From the NCBI RefSeq assembly GCF_029784135.1, contig NC_073745.1:275816166-275880165 (forward strand): a stretch of DNA of 64,000 nt, in the 5' to 3' direction. Of the stretch, positions 34,438 through 45,405 are shown piece after piece; position 1 is the stretch's first letter; every line of letters begins with the position of its first letter. Below the pieces are notes generated by a model. The model was not told the origin of the DNA. It worked only from the letters and a program-made list of their open reading frames with translations, and ran no database searches. The translations under genes were made by a program, and so were the position numbers. Source of the DNA: Toxorhynchites rutilus septentrionalis. Its lineage: Eukaryota; Arthropoda; Insecta; Diptera; Culicidae.

Positions 34438-35292
34438 CAGGGCTCTGCATAGTCATAGTCAATTGAAGATAGTCAGTTGACTATCTGAATGACTATATCT
34501 TTAGTCAGTTAGTAATGACTTTTGGCTTCTTCACGCAGCTTCTCCGCCAAAACGACTGAACAGTCAGTCGGGCGTTTTGTCGCTATCTCCCTCTACCGAC
34601 CCGACTATATCATTTCATTCTTCCCTGTCAAATTGTCCTCATTGCATTATGAAGTGACTTCCCCCAAAACGAATTCGTTTCTCTCTTTCTCTCTGCCATG
34701 TACATGTGCATGCATCGATGTTTGAGTTCAACGTGGTTTGACATGCGCTACAAGTAAGCTAGATTCTTTTGTGTTGTACACGAAAATTACTTACGCGGAT
34801 AAAATAACGTGCAGTGTGTGTGCGCTATTTTGCACGCCTCATACTAACTAATACTAACGCGAGGACCTTTATAGCATACTCGATAAATGTCTAAGTTCGT
34901 TGGTTTGAGTTCACGATGGGTAGACAATAAACCGTCCATTGATGGGGTAACTTCTCTTGTGCATCAGAAATCATGTTTTCTTTCCTCTTTATATGGACGT
35001 AAAAATAATATTGTGTACGCGGGTACGAATTAGTGTCAGGGGGAATATGGAAGTGTGGATTGAAGTCAGTTGAATGAAGAGGCAGAATGGTATTCATTAG
35101 TGGAGTCAGTTAAAATAACCACCGACTGGACTAGTTCTCCAGACATCCTCGCTAGTCAACGCTAGTCAATTAATTTTCTAGTCAAGTCACTTTTTGTTTT
35201 GGGCGACTGCCGAAGCAGTTCTAGTCGAAGCGAAGCTGCTAAGAGTAGAGTCGGTCCTCATTTTTCACCTGTTTTAATTTTTTCGGGCCCTG
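34438..35292. mobile_element. Non-autonomous hAT element (855 bp)
   Basis: Ends CAGGGCTCTGCATAG and (inward) CAGGGCCCGAAAAAA; the TIR is only about 6 bp, but an exact 8-bp duplication ATCGTAAT (34430-34437, 35293-35300) confirms the ends. Many TAGTCA/TGACTA subrepeats lie near each end (34450-34515, 35130-35240). No transposase. Confidence 0.88.
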
Positions 35293-35430
35293 ATCGTAAT
35301 GCATCGAAATCCGGACACTTAAGCAGGGAACCCGGTCTGGAAAGTTAAAAAAATCGACGGAAAAGGATTTTTAGACATTTGATTCTGTTGGAAAATTACA
35401 GCCAAAAGTATGAGGACACCTCAAGGGATA

Positions 35431-35958
35431 CGTGGTCAGTCCCATAAGTACTTAGCCTACAGAAAAAAAATTTGGAAAAGTGATGATTTGTTTCTCAACA
35501 TAGTCTCCTTTTAGCTTGATATACTTGACTCAGCGATGCTCCAACTTCTTCAATCCATCTGAAAAATACGTTTTCTCGAGGTCTGCAAAGTAGGCCTCCG
35601 TGGCGGCGATGACCTCCTCATTCGACTCAAATTTCTGCCCGGCGAGCGACTTTTTCAAGTTTGGGAACAAAAAAAAGTCGCACGGGGTCCAAATCTGGAG
35701 AATATGGTGGATGGGCAGCAGTTCGTAGGACAAATCGACCAATTTGGCCGTGACGACGGCGAAATTTCCATTCTTTCCATTTTTCTAAAATCCGCGAACA
35801 CGCCCGCTTCCACACACGATCAAAACAAAACTACGAGTTCAATTCGGTAGAAATTTTGACAGTAGCAGTTTACGAGAATATACTACACGATAAGTAATCT
35901 CTCTTGCGATACTGACACCATCGGACGATGAGACTAAGTACTTATCGGACCGCCCTCG
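35431..35958 (-). mobile_element. Internally deleted mariner (528 bp)
   Basis: Termini CGTGGTCAGTCCCATAAG and (inward from the right) CGAGGGCGGTCCGATAAG, continuing TACTTAGYCT, lie inside TA (35429-35430, 35959-35960). Only the last third of a transposase remains. Confidence 0.85.
35490..35830 (-). pseudogene. Mariner transposase C-terminal remnant
   Basis: The minus strand reads HPPYSPDL, then after a frameshift PCDFFLFPNLKKSLAGQKF (third catalytic Asp in CDFFLFP), SNEEVIAATEAYFADLEKTY and GLKKLEHRW. The DNA-binding region and the first two catalytic residues are gone. It cannot be active but keeps both ends, so it could have been moved by a full-length relative. Confidence 0.85.
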
Positions 35959-36528
35959 TATAGAATTGCTGTCCGAATGTTTAAACGCGTTTTCTTGAAA
36001 CCATGTTTTTCCAGTTGGTGGTATCGATATCTTAGGATCTACTCGATCAATTTGGCTGAAATTTTGTATCATCATGTAAAAATGAATTATCCAAAGCGTT
36101 ACATAGCCCTCGAATCTCAATTTTTAGATTATTTATGACAAACAGCTATTTTTCATGAAAAAAAACTCATTTTTAACAAAAATCACCGCTATTTTGGTAA
36201 TTTTTCGAATTTTCAAAGAACCCCTATGTAACGCCTTAGGTATTGTCCTAAAGTTAAAATATTCATTGGAATTCGTTCTACGACACCCCGTTGCATCAGA
36301 ACTGATACCACCAGCAAGGTACCGATTTGCAGACAGCATCTACCCACCCAGGTGTCAACAGCGTAATAATCATTATTCGTGCTCTCAAAAAACGGAAAAT
36401 ACATCTTCAAATATACCTTAAACAATAACCTAAATACTAAATACTAAATACTTTATTCCTAACATCCGAAAAAAAATCACGAAAATTCATCATTTTTTGA
36501 CCTTTTTTCTTTTGGGGTCTCCCCTTAA

Positions 36529-37010
36529 GCACTTACGATGATAACATCAACTACTAAAAAATGTTCAAATTTCAAAATTTGTTCAAAATTTGAAAATTAC
36601 CTCATTGTGCCGCAGGGGCGTAGCGTGACCTGTTGATACCCTCCATACAAATTTTGTTTTCAAATATTTTGGCGTAACCTATGTTCGCACGAGTTCCAAC
36701 TTACCTGCTGTCAAAATATTTTCTGTTTGTCTCCTAATCCAACATTTTCGGCGCAAACGACATACAATTGATTCTACACCGAAAGCGATCATCGCGTTCT
36801 AGTTCGCATGCTTGTGTGCTATAAAGTGCTAACCGAAGCAGAGTTTTCTCTCTCGTTCTGATGGACTTGCATGGCCCTGAGCCCTGGAATTCCTATCCCA
36901 AACAACACAAATTGAGCGTAGGCGGCATAGGAAGGGCTCAAGCTGTCAATTCTGTCGAGCTGAGAAATTTCCGAAATTTGTAATTTGCGCAATGTAACTG
37001 TTGCTTGGGG
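36529..37010. other. No gene seen; hAT-like start at about 36613
   Basis: CAGGGGCGTAGCGTGACC near 36613 resembles a hAT end but has no partner. The rest is unremarkable. Confidence 0.35.
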
Positions 37011-37204
37011 TTATTTTTAAACGGTTTTATTTAGCTTGCCCTGTAATCTGTTTGTATGTTTGTATGTTTGTAAGGTTGTATCACGTTTGTCTGTAATGCT
37101 TTACCACATTAATAGAAATTTGAAACCCTTCCTGTTGACGGATTGATCTGAAATTTGGAACACACCTTTATCTCTGTAGTCATTATGAAACTGCGTATTT
37201 CATG

Positions 37205-38175
37205 ATCTTGAATATCCAAGATGGCGGCCCCTACAAAATGGCGGATTACATATTTTCTCAAAACCTTATCAATATGGGTTTTTCCAAAACCCCATCAATA
37301 TGGGTATCAAAAAAAGGGCTTGACTAGTACAACACAGTTATTTATGAAAAATGCAAATCCAAAATGGTCGCCACCACAAAATGGTGGTACATTTATATTT
37401 TTTTTCAAAACTCTATCAATATGGGTATCAAATGAAACGGTTATTTATGAAAAATACACATCCAAGATGGCTGCCACTACCAAATGGCGGACTATATATT
37501 TTCTCAAAACCTCATTAATATGGGTATCAAATGAAAGGGCTTCACTAGTAGAACACAGTTATTTATGAAAAATAGAAACCCAAAATGGCTGCCACTACAA
37601 AATGGATGACTATATATTTCCTCAAAAACTCATTAAAATGGGTATCAAATGACTAATAGAATACGGTTACTTATGAAAAATGTAAATCCATGATGGCTGC
37701 CACTGCAAAATGGTGCACTACATATTTTCTCAAAACTTCATTAACATGGTTATCAAATGAAAGGGCTTGACTAGTAGAACACGGTTATTTATGAAAAATG
37801 CAAATCCAAGATGGCTGCCACTACCGAATGGCGAACTACATATTATGTTCAAACCCCGTTAATATGGGTATCAAACGAAACAGCTTGGCTAGCACAGTTA
37901 TTCATGAAAAGTGCAAATCCAAGATGGCTGTCACTACAAAATTGCGGACTAAATATTTCCTCAAAACCCTGTTATTATGGGTATCAAATGAAAGGGCTTG
38001 ACTAGCAGAACACAGTTATTTAAGAAAAATGCAAATCCAAGATAGCTGCCACTACCAAATGGCGGGCATATTTTATCAAAACCCGATTAATATGGGTATC
38101 AAATGAAAGGGCTTGAATAGTAGATCACAGTAGATCATGAAAAATCCAAATCCAAGATGGCCGCAATCTCAAAAT
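37205..38175 (+). repeat. Minisatellite, about 116-bp unit, 8-9 copies
   Basis: Units carry AATCCAAGATGGCTGCCACT, ACTACATATTTTCTCAAAAC, AATATGGGTATCAAATGAAA and GAACACAGTTATTTATGAAA. The CCAAGATGG position recurs at 37359, 37462, 37580, 37688, 37806, 37919, 38036 and 38152 (steps of 103-118). The frames through it are repeats, not genes. Related non-tandem flanks beginning TAAACGGTTTTATTT lie at 37018 and 38194. Confidence 0.9.
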
Positions 38176-38554
38176 AGCAAATTACTTTATTAAACGGTTT
38201 TATTTGGCTTGAACTGTTTGTATGTCTGTAGGGTTGTCCCAAATTAATTGAAATTTGACCAATAGGAACTGACCGAATTTATAAAACACCTTTATCTCTG
38301 CTGTCATTTTAAAACTGCTTATCTTGAAAAATCCAATTTGGCCGCCGCTACAAAATAGCTGATTCCATATCATCTCTAAAAAAAGTTTGATTGAGATATG
38401 TGTATCAAACGAACGAACTTGACTTGGAGAACACACTATGTATTTTCTGCGACTGATAAAATACATACAGTACAATGGTTCTATTGTAGAGAAATATTCT
38501 AATGAAACAAGTAATGTACTAAAAACTAGAAAATACAATAAGTAAAAAAAAATT

Positions 38555-38850
38555 TTAAGTTAAACGGTTTAATTAAGATTCAACATAATAATGTACTGAA
38601 AGCTAGAAAATAATTAGGCAATTAGTCTAGAGCATTGATAAGACTAAAATAAAATCGTGGGGCACCTTGGATTTATATTATCCACAATTAGCGACTTCCT
38701 CATATGTCCCACGATTGTATTTTAGTCTTATCAATGCCCTAGACTAATGAAGGAGAGGTGTGATAACTGCTAACTGCTACTTGCATAATAATTTTCTAGC
38801 TTTTAGTACATTATTATGTTTAATCACAATTAAACCGTTTAACTTAAAAA
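38555..38850. repeat. Large inverted repeat
   Basis: Left arm about 38555-38660 and right arm about 38705-38850 share TTAAACGGTTTAA, CATAATAATGTACT, AAAGCTAGAAAAT, ATTAGTCTAG, CATTGATAAGACTAAAAT and ATCGTGGG in mirrored order. The right arm has about 40 extra bases. The TTAAACGGTTTAA motif also occurs at 39507 beside the Penelope-like element. Confidence 0.75.
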
Positions 38851-39500
38851 GCTTTTTTTACTTATTTTATTCAAACTCAAACTTAGTTTCAAACTTACTG
38901 TACGATTTGGAAGTGTTTCTTGAAAGTCTTACTACACGATGAATTGTGACACATCCAATGCAGTTCAGTGATTGACATCGTCCAGGTTAATTTCAGAGAC
39001 CTTCATAATGTCCATGTAATCTTGGTATCACTTGATATGACTGTCAGATGCTACCATGTGTCCAGCTCGAATTGCTCAAAAAACTTCGGCTTCTTCCATA
39101 GATGATATTGACAACCTTTGTAATTTCCGATGGAAGCGATCAATCCCATCCTATTTTTCTACTCCATTGTTATTCTGGGTCCGGAAGGTGTTTAATAAAG
39201 CCATTTGAACGACTTTCAAAGAGACTGTTCCCTTCAACAGCATGGAAAATTACCAGTGCATTGAGTCTAGTCATAACCTTACCCAGAAAAAATGCTTTAG
39301 TTTGCCAATATTTCCGCGTTAGATCCACTTCACGAGTACATCATACCAGAAGTACAGATGACACAGAATTCTGAAATCACTGATCGCATAAAACTTTTTA
39401 GGCTGTGGTCAGCCCATCGCAGTTCGCATAAATGTGGTTCACAACACTATAATAAGCATTCACTAAGACGCGACGCGAGACAAGACAAACACTTATTGTT
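38851..39500. other. Possible decayed coding sequence, unidentified
   Basis: The minus strand at 39170-39340 shows a coherent stretch (REVDLTRKYWQTKAFFLGKV, MTRLNALVIFHAVEGNSLFE) and again at 39040-39130, with stops between. It looks like a transposon or gene remnant, but I cannot name it. Confidence 0.3.
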
Positions 39501-39504
39501 TTTA

Positions 39505-39644
39505 CTATTAAACGGTTTAAAAATTACCTTAAGTGTCGACCGGTTTTGGGCGCGAAGCTGCCCATCTACGGGACAATGTCCGACTGATTACTCGTTGTCT
39601 TCGTGCGTGTTGTGCAGTCGTCCGAAGATTGAAGAGTTAAGTTA
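39505..39644 (-). mobile_element. Penelope-like element 3' flank
   Basis: Minus-strand sequence after the stop reads through GTCCCGTAGATGGGCAGC, CCAAAACCGGTCGACAC and TTAAACCGTTTAA. A short 3' region with an AACCGGTCG-type motif is usual for Penelope-like elements. The exact element end was not fixed. Confidence 0.5.
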
Positions 39645-41627
39645 CTAAATTCTCAGCTCCGTTAAGTTGAACAAACATGATGTGATGGGGGGATCATCTT
39701 CGTTCATCAGCGGCTTCTGGGAGTTGCTGATGAACATTGATTCCCATGCGTTAAGTTGTGTTGACTTTCGGACGTATTTTATCAGCTTTGCTTTCGTCCA
39801 ATCGATGTTGTGGTCAAGGCTGGTGGTGTGTACCGCTACTGCTGAGTCATTTGGTTTGCTGTTATCTACTGCCGTTCTATGCTCCCTTATGCGTACCTTA
39901 ACTTTTCGACGAGTTTGCCCGATATATACAGCAGGACAATCTCGGCACGGTATTTCATAAATCCCGGATTGCTCATCGGGAGAAATCTTGTCCTTCAGGT
40001 TACATAGCAAATCACGAAGGGTATTTTCACTTTTATACACTATGTGTAGTGCTTGTTTTTTAAGTGTTTTTTTGATCGGATTCGTTATTTTGGGGTAGAA
40101 TGGCAGAGTAATTCTCTTTATGTCGTCTATCTCCGGTTGTAGTGTTGTGATGTCTAGTAAGTATTTTTTGCGTTTGTGTTTTCGAAGAATCCTTTCCACG
40201 AATTCCTTCCCGTACCCATTTACTGTGGCCGCTTTGTAAATATTTTCTTCTTCTTTCGCAAACTCTTCTTCTTCCATGGGAACATTGTAAAGGCGATGTG
40301 CCATGGAATGGAAGGTGGCTTGTTTTTGCGCACCAAAATGGTTGGAATCGCTCGTTATAAAACGGTCAATGGAAGTTGGTTTGCGGTAGATTCCAAATTT
40401 CAGGGTGTTGTCTTCTTTCCTGGTAATCTCCAAGTCCAGGAAAGGTAATTTTCCATCCACCTCTTTTTCACAAGTAAATGTGATCGAATCGTGACGAGAA
40501 TTCAGCATGTCGAGCGTTTTGCCTAGGTAGCGCTCTTTCACCGATGTGAAAATGTCGTCTACGTATCGTCTCCATGTTCGAGGGAAGAGTTTTTCTTTTG
40601 CAATTTCAACCTCAAAGTTGCTCATGAAGACATTCGCCAGAAGAGGTGAAAGTTTACTACCCATGCTCAAACCAAACGTTTGCTTGTACATTTTTCCCCT
40701 GAATGTGAAAAAATTCTGCCTCATACACACTTCGGAAACAAGAAGGTAAGCCTCAATGTGATGATGTGGCGCACGACTTCGTTCCAAGTGTCGTCGTAGG
40801 CTTTTTAAAGCTTCTACGACGGGTACGCTAGGGAAAAGGGCTGCAACGTCGAACGATACTAATATTTCCCCGCGTCTTACCTTAAATCCTTCGAGCTGTT
40901 TGACAAAATCCACCGAATTTTTAACGCTTTTTCCGTGGGTCACGGGATATTCCTTCATCTCCTCTACTAACCACCCGGCCATTTTTTCCGTGGGTGTTCT
41001 TATGTTTGAGGAGATGGGCCGCATTCCCACAGGGTTTTTGTGGATCTTCGGTAGACAGTACAGTAATGCCACCATCGGGTTGGGTACATGAAATTTTCTT
41101 TCGAGCTTGTCCTCACCCATCAGCCGTGCTACATTGTGTCTGACAGAGTTTGCTTCCTCGATCATGCCATTGAGGGGATCTTTTTGTTTTCCATTCTTAA
41201 ATTTGCACTCTTCATATGGACCAGCATCGATGATGTCAAGGACACGTGAATCGTAATCTTTTTTATCCATAATCACCACAGCATTCCCCTTATCAGCACG
41301 AGAGTAAATAACATCACGACTTTTCAGCATTCTAATCGTGCACCAGGTTTCGAAATTAGGACGCTCGATGATGTTGTTTTGTTTTTCGGCCGCCCGTAAA
41401 ACGCACTGTTTAACATTGTAACGAGTTGCCGATTTGTACCCTTGTTGGTCATACTGAATAGCACTTTCGATGTTATTCACTATATCAGAAAGCGGAGCAC
41501 GCTGGGGGGAGACCGCATAATTTAACCCTCTGTTAAGCAGATCAAACTCTGGTTGTGTGAACTGCGTGGATGAGAGATTCACTACGAAATTCTCGATCGC
41601 TTGGGGCGGGCCACTCGTTTCTCTCAA
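39645..41627 (-). CDS. Penelope-like element reverse transcriptase with GIY-YIG endonuclease
   Basis: A 660-residue uninterrupted frame. Penelope-like elements copy RNA at a nick made by their own GIY-YIG nuclease. Seen in order: NLSSTQFTQPEFDLLNRGL (about 17-35), ADKGNAVVIM (111-120), LPKIHKNPVGMRPISSN (192-208), motif A VSFDVAALFPS (D260), motif B QTFGLSMGSKLSPLLAN (316-332), motif C YVDD (355-358), LPFLDLEITR (394-403), and a C-terminal nuclease with GIYEIPCRDC and YIGQT (555-572), VRIREHR (577-583) and WESMF with E629. All catalytic residues I can place are present. The first Met is only a convenient start: the true N-terminal region lies upstream in two other frames (41628-42040), so the full protein is broken although this part is intact. 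It is probably a recent insertion. Confidence 0.93.
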   Translation of the reverse strand: MRETSGPPQAIENFVVNLSSTQFTQPEFDLLNRGLNYAVSPQRAPLSDIVNNIESAIQYDQQGYKSATRYNVKQCVLRAAEKQNNIIERPNFETWCTIRMLKSRDVIYSRADKGNAVVIMDKKDYDSRVLDIIDAGPYEECKFKNGKQKDPLNGMIEEANSVRHNVARLMGEDKLERKFHVPNPMVALLYCLPKIHKNPVGMRPISSNIRTPTEKMAGWLVEEMKEYPVTHGKSVKNSVDFVKQLEGFKVRRGEILVSFDVAALFPSVPVVEALKSLRRHLERSRAPHHHIEAYLLVSEVCMRQNFFTFRGKMYKQTFGLSMGSKLSPLLANVFMSNFEVEIAKEKLFPRTWRRYVDDIFTSVKERYLGKTLDMLNSRHDSITFTCEKEVDGKLPFLDLEITRKEDNTLKFGIYRKPTSIDRFITSDSNHFGAQKQATFHSMAHRLYNVPMEEEEFAKEEENIYKAATVNGYGKEFVERILRKHKRKKYLLDITTLQPEIDDIKRITLPFYPKITNPIKKTLKKQALHIVYKSENTLRDLLCNLKDKISPDEQSGIYEIPCRDCPAVYIGQTRRKVKVRIREHRTAVDNSKPNDSAVAVHTTSLDHNIDWTKAKLIKYVRKSTQLNAWESMFISNSQKPLMNEDDPPITSCLFNLTELRI

Positions 41628-42040
41628 ACCCTGTGCGTCTTCGAGTTTTCTCTAGGCTCCGATTTAAACCACTTAGAACTTTTTGCCAACACTCTTTCTT
41701 CCCTTCTTCACATTTACGCACAATACACTCGGCGGTAGAATGGTACTCGCTTTCTTTAAGTAATTGCATATGGAGAGGATATAATTGGCCATAGACACCT
41801 GCTTGTGCTTAAACTTAATTTCTTCGGCAAGCCAGATTTTCTTAGCACTGTTGGCTGCCTTTTCACTTGCTTCACTGGTGATAGACGGTTTTATGCTGAT
41901 AAATTTTTGTACAAGGCCTTTCCTTCTATAACGGGTAAGGAATTGAATGTGCAATTGTAACATTCTCTTCTTTGTAATCAATCCGCCATAAAGGCGAAAG
42001 CACTTTGAGGTTGTAGCCTGCATATCACTCAAAATCAAAT
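41628..42040 (-). pseudogene. N-terminal part of the Penelope-like ORF, frameshifted
   Basis: The minus strand reads SIKPSITSEASEKAANSAKK and IWLAEEIKFKHKQVSMANYI, then near 41775 shifts to MQLLKESEYHSTAECIVRK and GKKECWQKVLSGLNRSLEKT, then near 41635 shifts into the long frame (RETSGPPQ). Two small indels therefore separate this region from the intact RT. (AAATC)n repeats at 42032-42056 mark the approximate 5' side. Confidence 0.75.
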
Positions 42041-42059
42041 CAAATCAAATCAAAATAAA

Positions 42060-42564
42060 AAGCTATAATAAGCACATGATAGAGTTTGTGACATCAACCC
42101 TGTGAGAATCTGACGCATATCTCAGCGATGAGTTGACACAGTGATAAAACAAGTAAACAGATTCGACAGTTCTAAAAAATGTCCCACACTGATGTTATCC
42201 TCATAAATTCAAATAGTAGTCTACAAACCATATGAATACGGCTTTTTGTTTGGCTTTTTCTCTAAATCTGAATTCCTCGTTTGTCCCTGACATGTTTGGA
42301 GTGTTTTTGAAAGATTTATAACAGCACTTCATGAAATTCAAACCGCCACTCCCGATTTCAAGTAGGGAAATCGTTACTCAAATCAACATCTTTTTTGTCA
42401 TTCACAACAAAAATCATTTTTTTTATTAAATTTCTCCAAAGTGAAGTTTGTTACTGAACAATACCACCAATCGCGTCCCTTCGAAATCTTGATCTTGAAT
42501 CTTGAATTTTCCGAAAGATATAATATACTTTTCACTTCTTTTTCGCGTTTTCTGAGTGTATATA
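42060..42564. other. No gene recognised
   Basis: AT-rich sequence between the Penelope-like element and a mariner; may include unrecognised 5' sequence of the former. Confidence 0.4.
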
Positions 42565-43806
42565 TAGGGTTGGGGAAAAAGAAATGTCGTATTTCTGATC
42601 GAAATTTGACGCTTTATTTAACATACTTAAAATTATCCAATTTAAGTTAAATATGCGCCGTTTTGTTCGCAAACTTGTTGCTATTTAAAAGGCAACTTCA
42701 TTATCCCCCCCTTATAAAACCCCCCTCCTTATTTGCAAAAAACTCAGACAGCCAGTTTTCGCAAGCCTCTTTTGAGGACAACTTAGTATCACCAAGAGCG
42801 TTTTGCATGGACCGGAAGAGATGATAATCACTTGGAGCCAGGTCCGGACTTGGGTGCAATAGGAGATCCCATCCGAGCACCCGTAACTTCTGGCGGGTCA
42901 TCCAAGATGTGTGAGGTCGAGCGTTGTCCTGGTGGAATTCCTATTGATCATTTCTGGCTGCTTCTGGTCAATCGCCTGCTTCAAACGGTCAAGCTGCTCA
43001 CAGTAGAGAACCGAGTTGGGGGTCTGGCCATAGTTGAGCAGCTCATGGTGGATGATTCCCTTCCAATCCCACCAAACACACAGAAAAACCTCCCTGGCCG
43101 TCAATCCGGGCTTAGCGATGGTTTGGACCGGCTCACCGCGCTTCGACCACGACTTTTTTCGCTTTAGGTTGTCGTACGTGATCCACTTTTCATTACCAGT
43201 CACCATCTCAGCAGTGCATCGCAGGCGTTGATTCGGTCTACAAGATTTTTTTGCGTAAACTCGTGTGGCATCCATACATTCAGCTTTTTTTTTGGAATCC
43301 AATCTTCTGCAAATGGTTCCAAATGGTTTTATGGTCTATACCCAGTTATTGGCCAATCGAGCGAGTACTCACATGCCGGTCTACTTGGATGATTTCAACG
43401 ATTTTATCGGTTTCCAGGTGAATTGACCTTCCAGTACGGGGTGTATCTTCGACAGCCACTACACCTGAACGAAATCGATCAATCCAATGCCTTGCTGTGC
43501 GAATCGTTACAGTATCGGGTCCATAAACTACACGAATTTTTTCGGCTACCTTCGTTGCAGTTTTACCTCACAGGTAGTAAAAACGTGAAATATGGCGAAT
43601 TTCTTGCTTGGTGGACTCCATCTTCGACGCGGTATAACTTGAGACTGAAAAGGACAATCACAACACTGTCAAAAGGACACTTGTAGCACAGATTGACTAT
43701 AACACATCATAGTATAGTATGACCCGATGCGATAAGTACAACACAAGATATGTTTAAGTGTCGCCATATATTGACAATATACGACATTTCTTTTTCCCCA
43801 ACTCAA
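42565..43806 (-). mobile_element. Mariner element, both ends present (1242 bp)
   Basis: Ends TAGGGTTGGGGAAAAAGAAA and (inward) TTGAGTTGGGGAAAAAGAAA, continuing TGTCGTAT, with TA on each side (42563-42564, 43807-43808). The size is right for a full-length mariner. Confidence 0.92.
42642..43621 (-). pseudogene. Mariner transposase, broken
   Basis: Starts MESTKQEIRHISRFYYL at 43621, then helix-turn-helix sequence (DTVTIRTARHWIDRFRSG, STRSIGQ-stop-LGIDHKTIW), a WMPHEF signature (family WVPHEL) reached by frameshift, TGNEKWITYDN (the first catalytic Asp of TGDEKW is Asn here), KPGLTAREVFLCVWWD, a damaged second-Asp block, and SPDLAPSDYHLF (third Asp). Ends GAYLT with stop at 42642-42644. At least two stops and several frameshifts; inactive. 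Confidence 0.9.
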
Positions 43807-43811
43807 TATAT

Positions 43812-44560
43812 AAGGGTGACAATGGATGTATGGGAAAAATTTCATCATAGAATTTCAAAATCCGACCATGTACGTTTTGTTTATTGGCCCAAAAAACTGA
43901 TCTGTGCAAAGATTCAGCTCAATCGGGCATGATTTAGGGGTGCCTCAAAGCGCTCAAAGTTTTGAAAATCTTCCAAGGGGAAAGTAAAAGAAATTTAGAA
44001 AATCGATTTTTTTTCGATGCCAAATTACTTAAAAATGCATAAAACGTTGAGATCTGGTGTCATCTCGAAAAAAAAAAGTTTGGCCAAAAATCTATCTTTT
44101 GGGATTTAGCCTGAGAGACAATGAAGGTATGGAAAAAAATAATTATCGAATTTAAAGAACCGACCATATACGTTTTGTTTATTGACCCTAAAAAATGACC
44201 TCTGCAAATTTTCAGCTCAATCGGACATGATTTAGGGGCGCCTCAAAGCACTCAAAGTTTTGATTTTTGGCCACTCAGACTAAGTCCCAAAAAGACGATT
44301 TTCGGCCAAAAATTTTTTACGAGATAACATCAGATCTTATGCATTTTTAAGTCATTTGTCATCGAAAAAAAAATTTCGATTTTCTAAATTTCCCTTACTC
44401 CCTCCTTGGAAGATTTTCGAGGTTAAAAAAATCAAAACTTTGAGAGCTTTGAGGCACCCCTAAATCATGTCCGATTGAGCTGAAATTTTGCACAGGTTAT
44501 TTTTTGGGCCAATGTACATGGTCGGTTCATATTTTTTTTTCCATACCTTCATTGCCAGTG
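43812..44560. mobile_element. Foldback element, AGGGTGACAATG type
   Basis: Two direct units (43812-43960 and 44118-44275) and an inverted unit (about 44290-44560) share GTACGTTTTGTTTATTGRCC, TTCAGCTCAATCGGRCATGA, TTTAGGGGYGCCTCAAAG and CTCAAAGTTTTGA. The outer ends AGGGTGACAATGGATGTATG and its mirrored form at 44540-44560 make the whole a large hairpin. Same family as 58662-59853 by the terminus and the GCTCAATCGGA block. It abuts the mariner right end. Confidence 0.75.
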
Positions 44561-44629
44561 ATACAATACTAAATTATTTCGCGAAAAGTCACATCAATTA
44601 ACATATTGAATTTTACGAGGTTAATGCGT

Positions 44630-44868
44630 GCCGCGTAAATAAAACCGCGTAAATTTCGAAGTTCGCGTTAAAAAAATGGCGTAAACACTGAAACCCGCGC
44701 AAAAAAACTGCGTAAATTCCGAAATCCGCGTAAAAAAACGCATAAATACCGAAATCCGGGTAAAAAACCGCGTAAATACTGAAATCCGCGTAAAACAAAC
44801 TCGTAAATACCGAAATCCGCGTAAATTCCAAAAACCGCGTATAAAAAAACCGCGTAAAAAGCGACTTC
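44630..44868 (+). repeat. Minisatellite of CCGCGTAAA units
   Basis: About eight degenerate units of roughly 30-40 bp built from CGCGTAAATACCGAAATCC and GCGTAAAAAAAC. The reading frame through it on the other strand is only the repeat translated. Confidence 0.85.
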
Positions 44869-45405
44869 AGTGTATATATATCTCTTTTTGCTGCTGCAAG
44901 ACTTCAGATATTCGGATACTTTGGACATTTCTCTGGCACGTCGTTTTCTTGTCTCTTTATAATCTGTCAAAATAATCGGATTCAATCGGATAATATGAAA
45001 TAAGTAAAATTTTACATTACGATGTTGTAGTGTTCAGGGGACTTACGTGATCTTTTAGCTTAAATTTTATATCATGTGCACAGCTTGAATACTCTTTTGT
45101 TAAATTTATGGTTTACAGTGTCCGCTGAGAATATTGTCAGAAATTGACTGGTAGTGGAAATAATGACATAATCTGTCTCGTTCCTCCCTTAACACCCGGT
45201 GGATAATTGATATAATCGATAATTAAACACTTTCAAATCCCTTCCGACCTGTTCTCAAGATATCAACAAAACTAAATCGTTATACACAAGAAAATCAATT
45301 AAAAAACACTGTACACCCTCAAGCTTTCTCAAACAACTCAAAATGCTGCATAAATCAGTAGCAAGAAACATCAAATGGGCTCTTCCAAGATAAATCTTCT
45401 CAATT

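Larger units (their letters stand above)
35323..36524. mobile_element. TTAA-flanked element with nested mariner
   Basis: Flanked by TTAA (35319-35322, 36525-36528). The left part CCCGGTCTGGAA and internal blocks GGATCTACTCGAT, AAAGCGTTACATAGCC, GACACCCCGTTGC, GACAGCATCTAC and CAGCGTAATAATC are shared with 46627-47125. This copy is longer because a mariner deletion derivative sits at 35431-35958. Confidence 0.75.

Noticed and set aside
36613..36640. hAT element starting CAGGGGCGTAGCG
   Set aside because: No matching right end and no 8-bp duplication found.
37221..38005. Repeated tryptophan-rich frames
   Set aside because: Direct translation of the 116-bp minisatellite.
44613..44985. Tyrosine- and phenylalanine-rich repeat protein
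   Set aside because: Translation of the CGCGTAAA minisatellite on the other strand.
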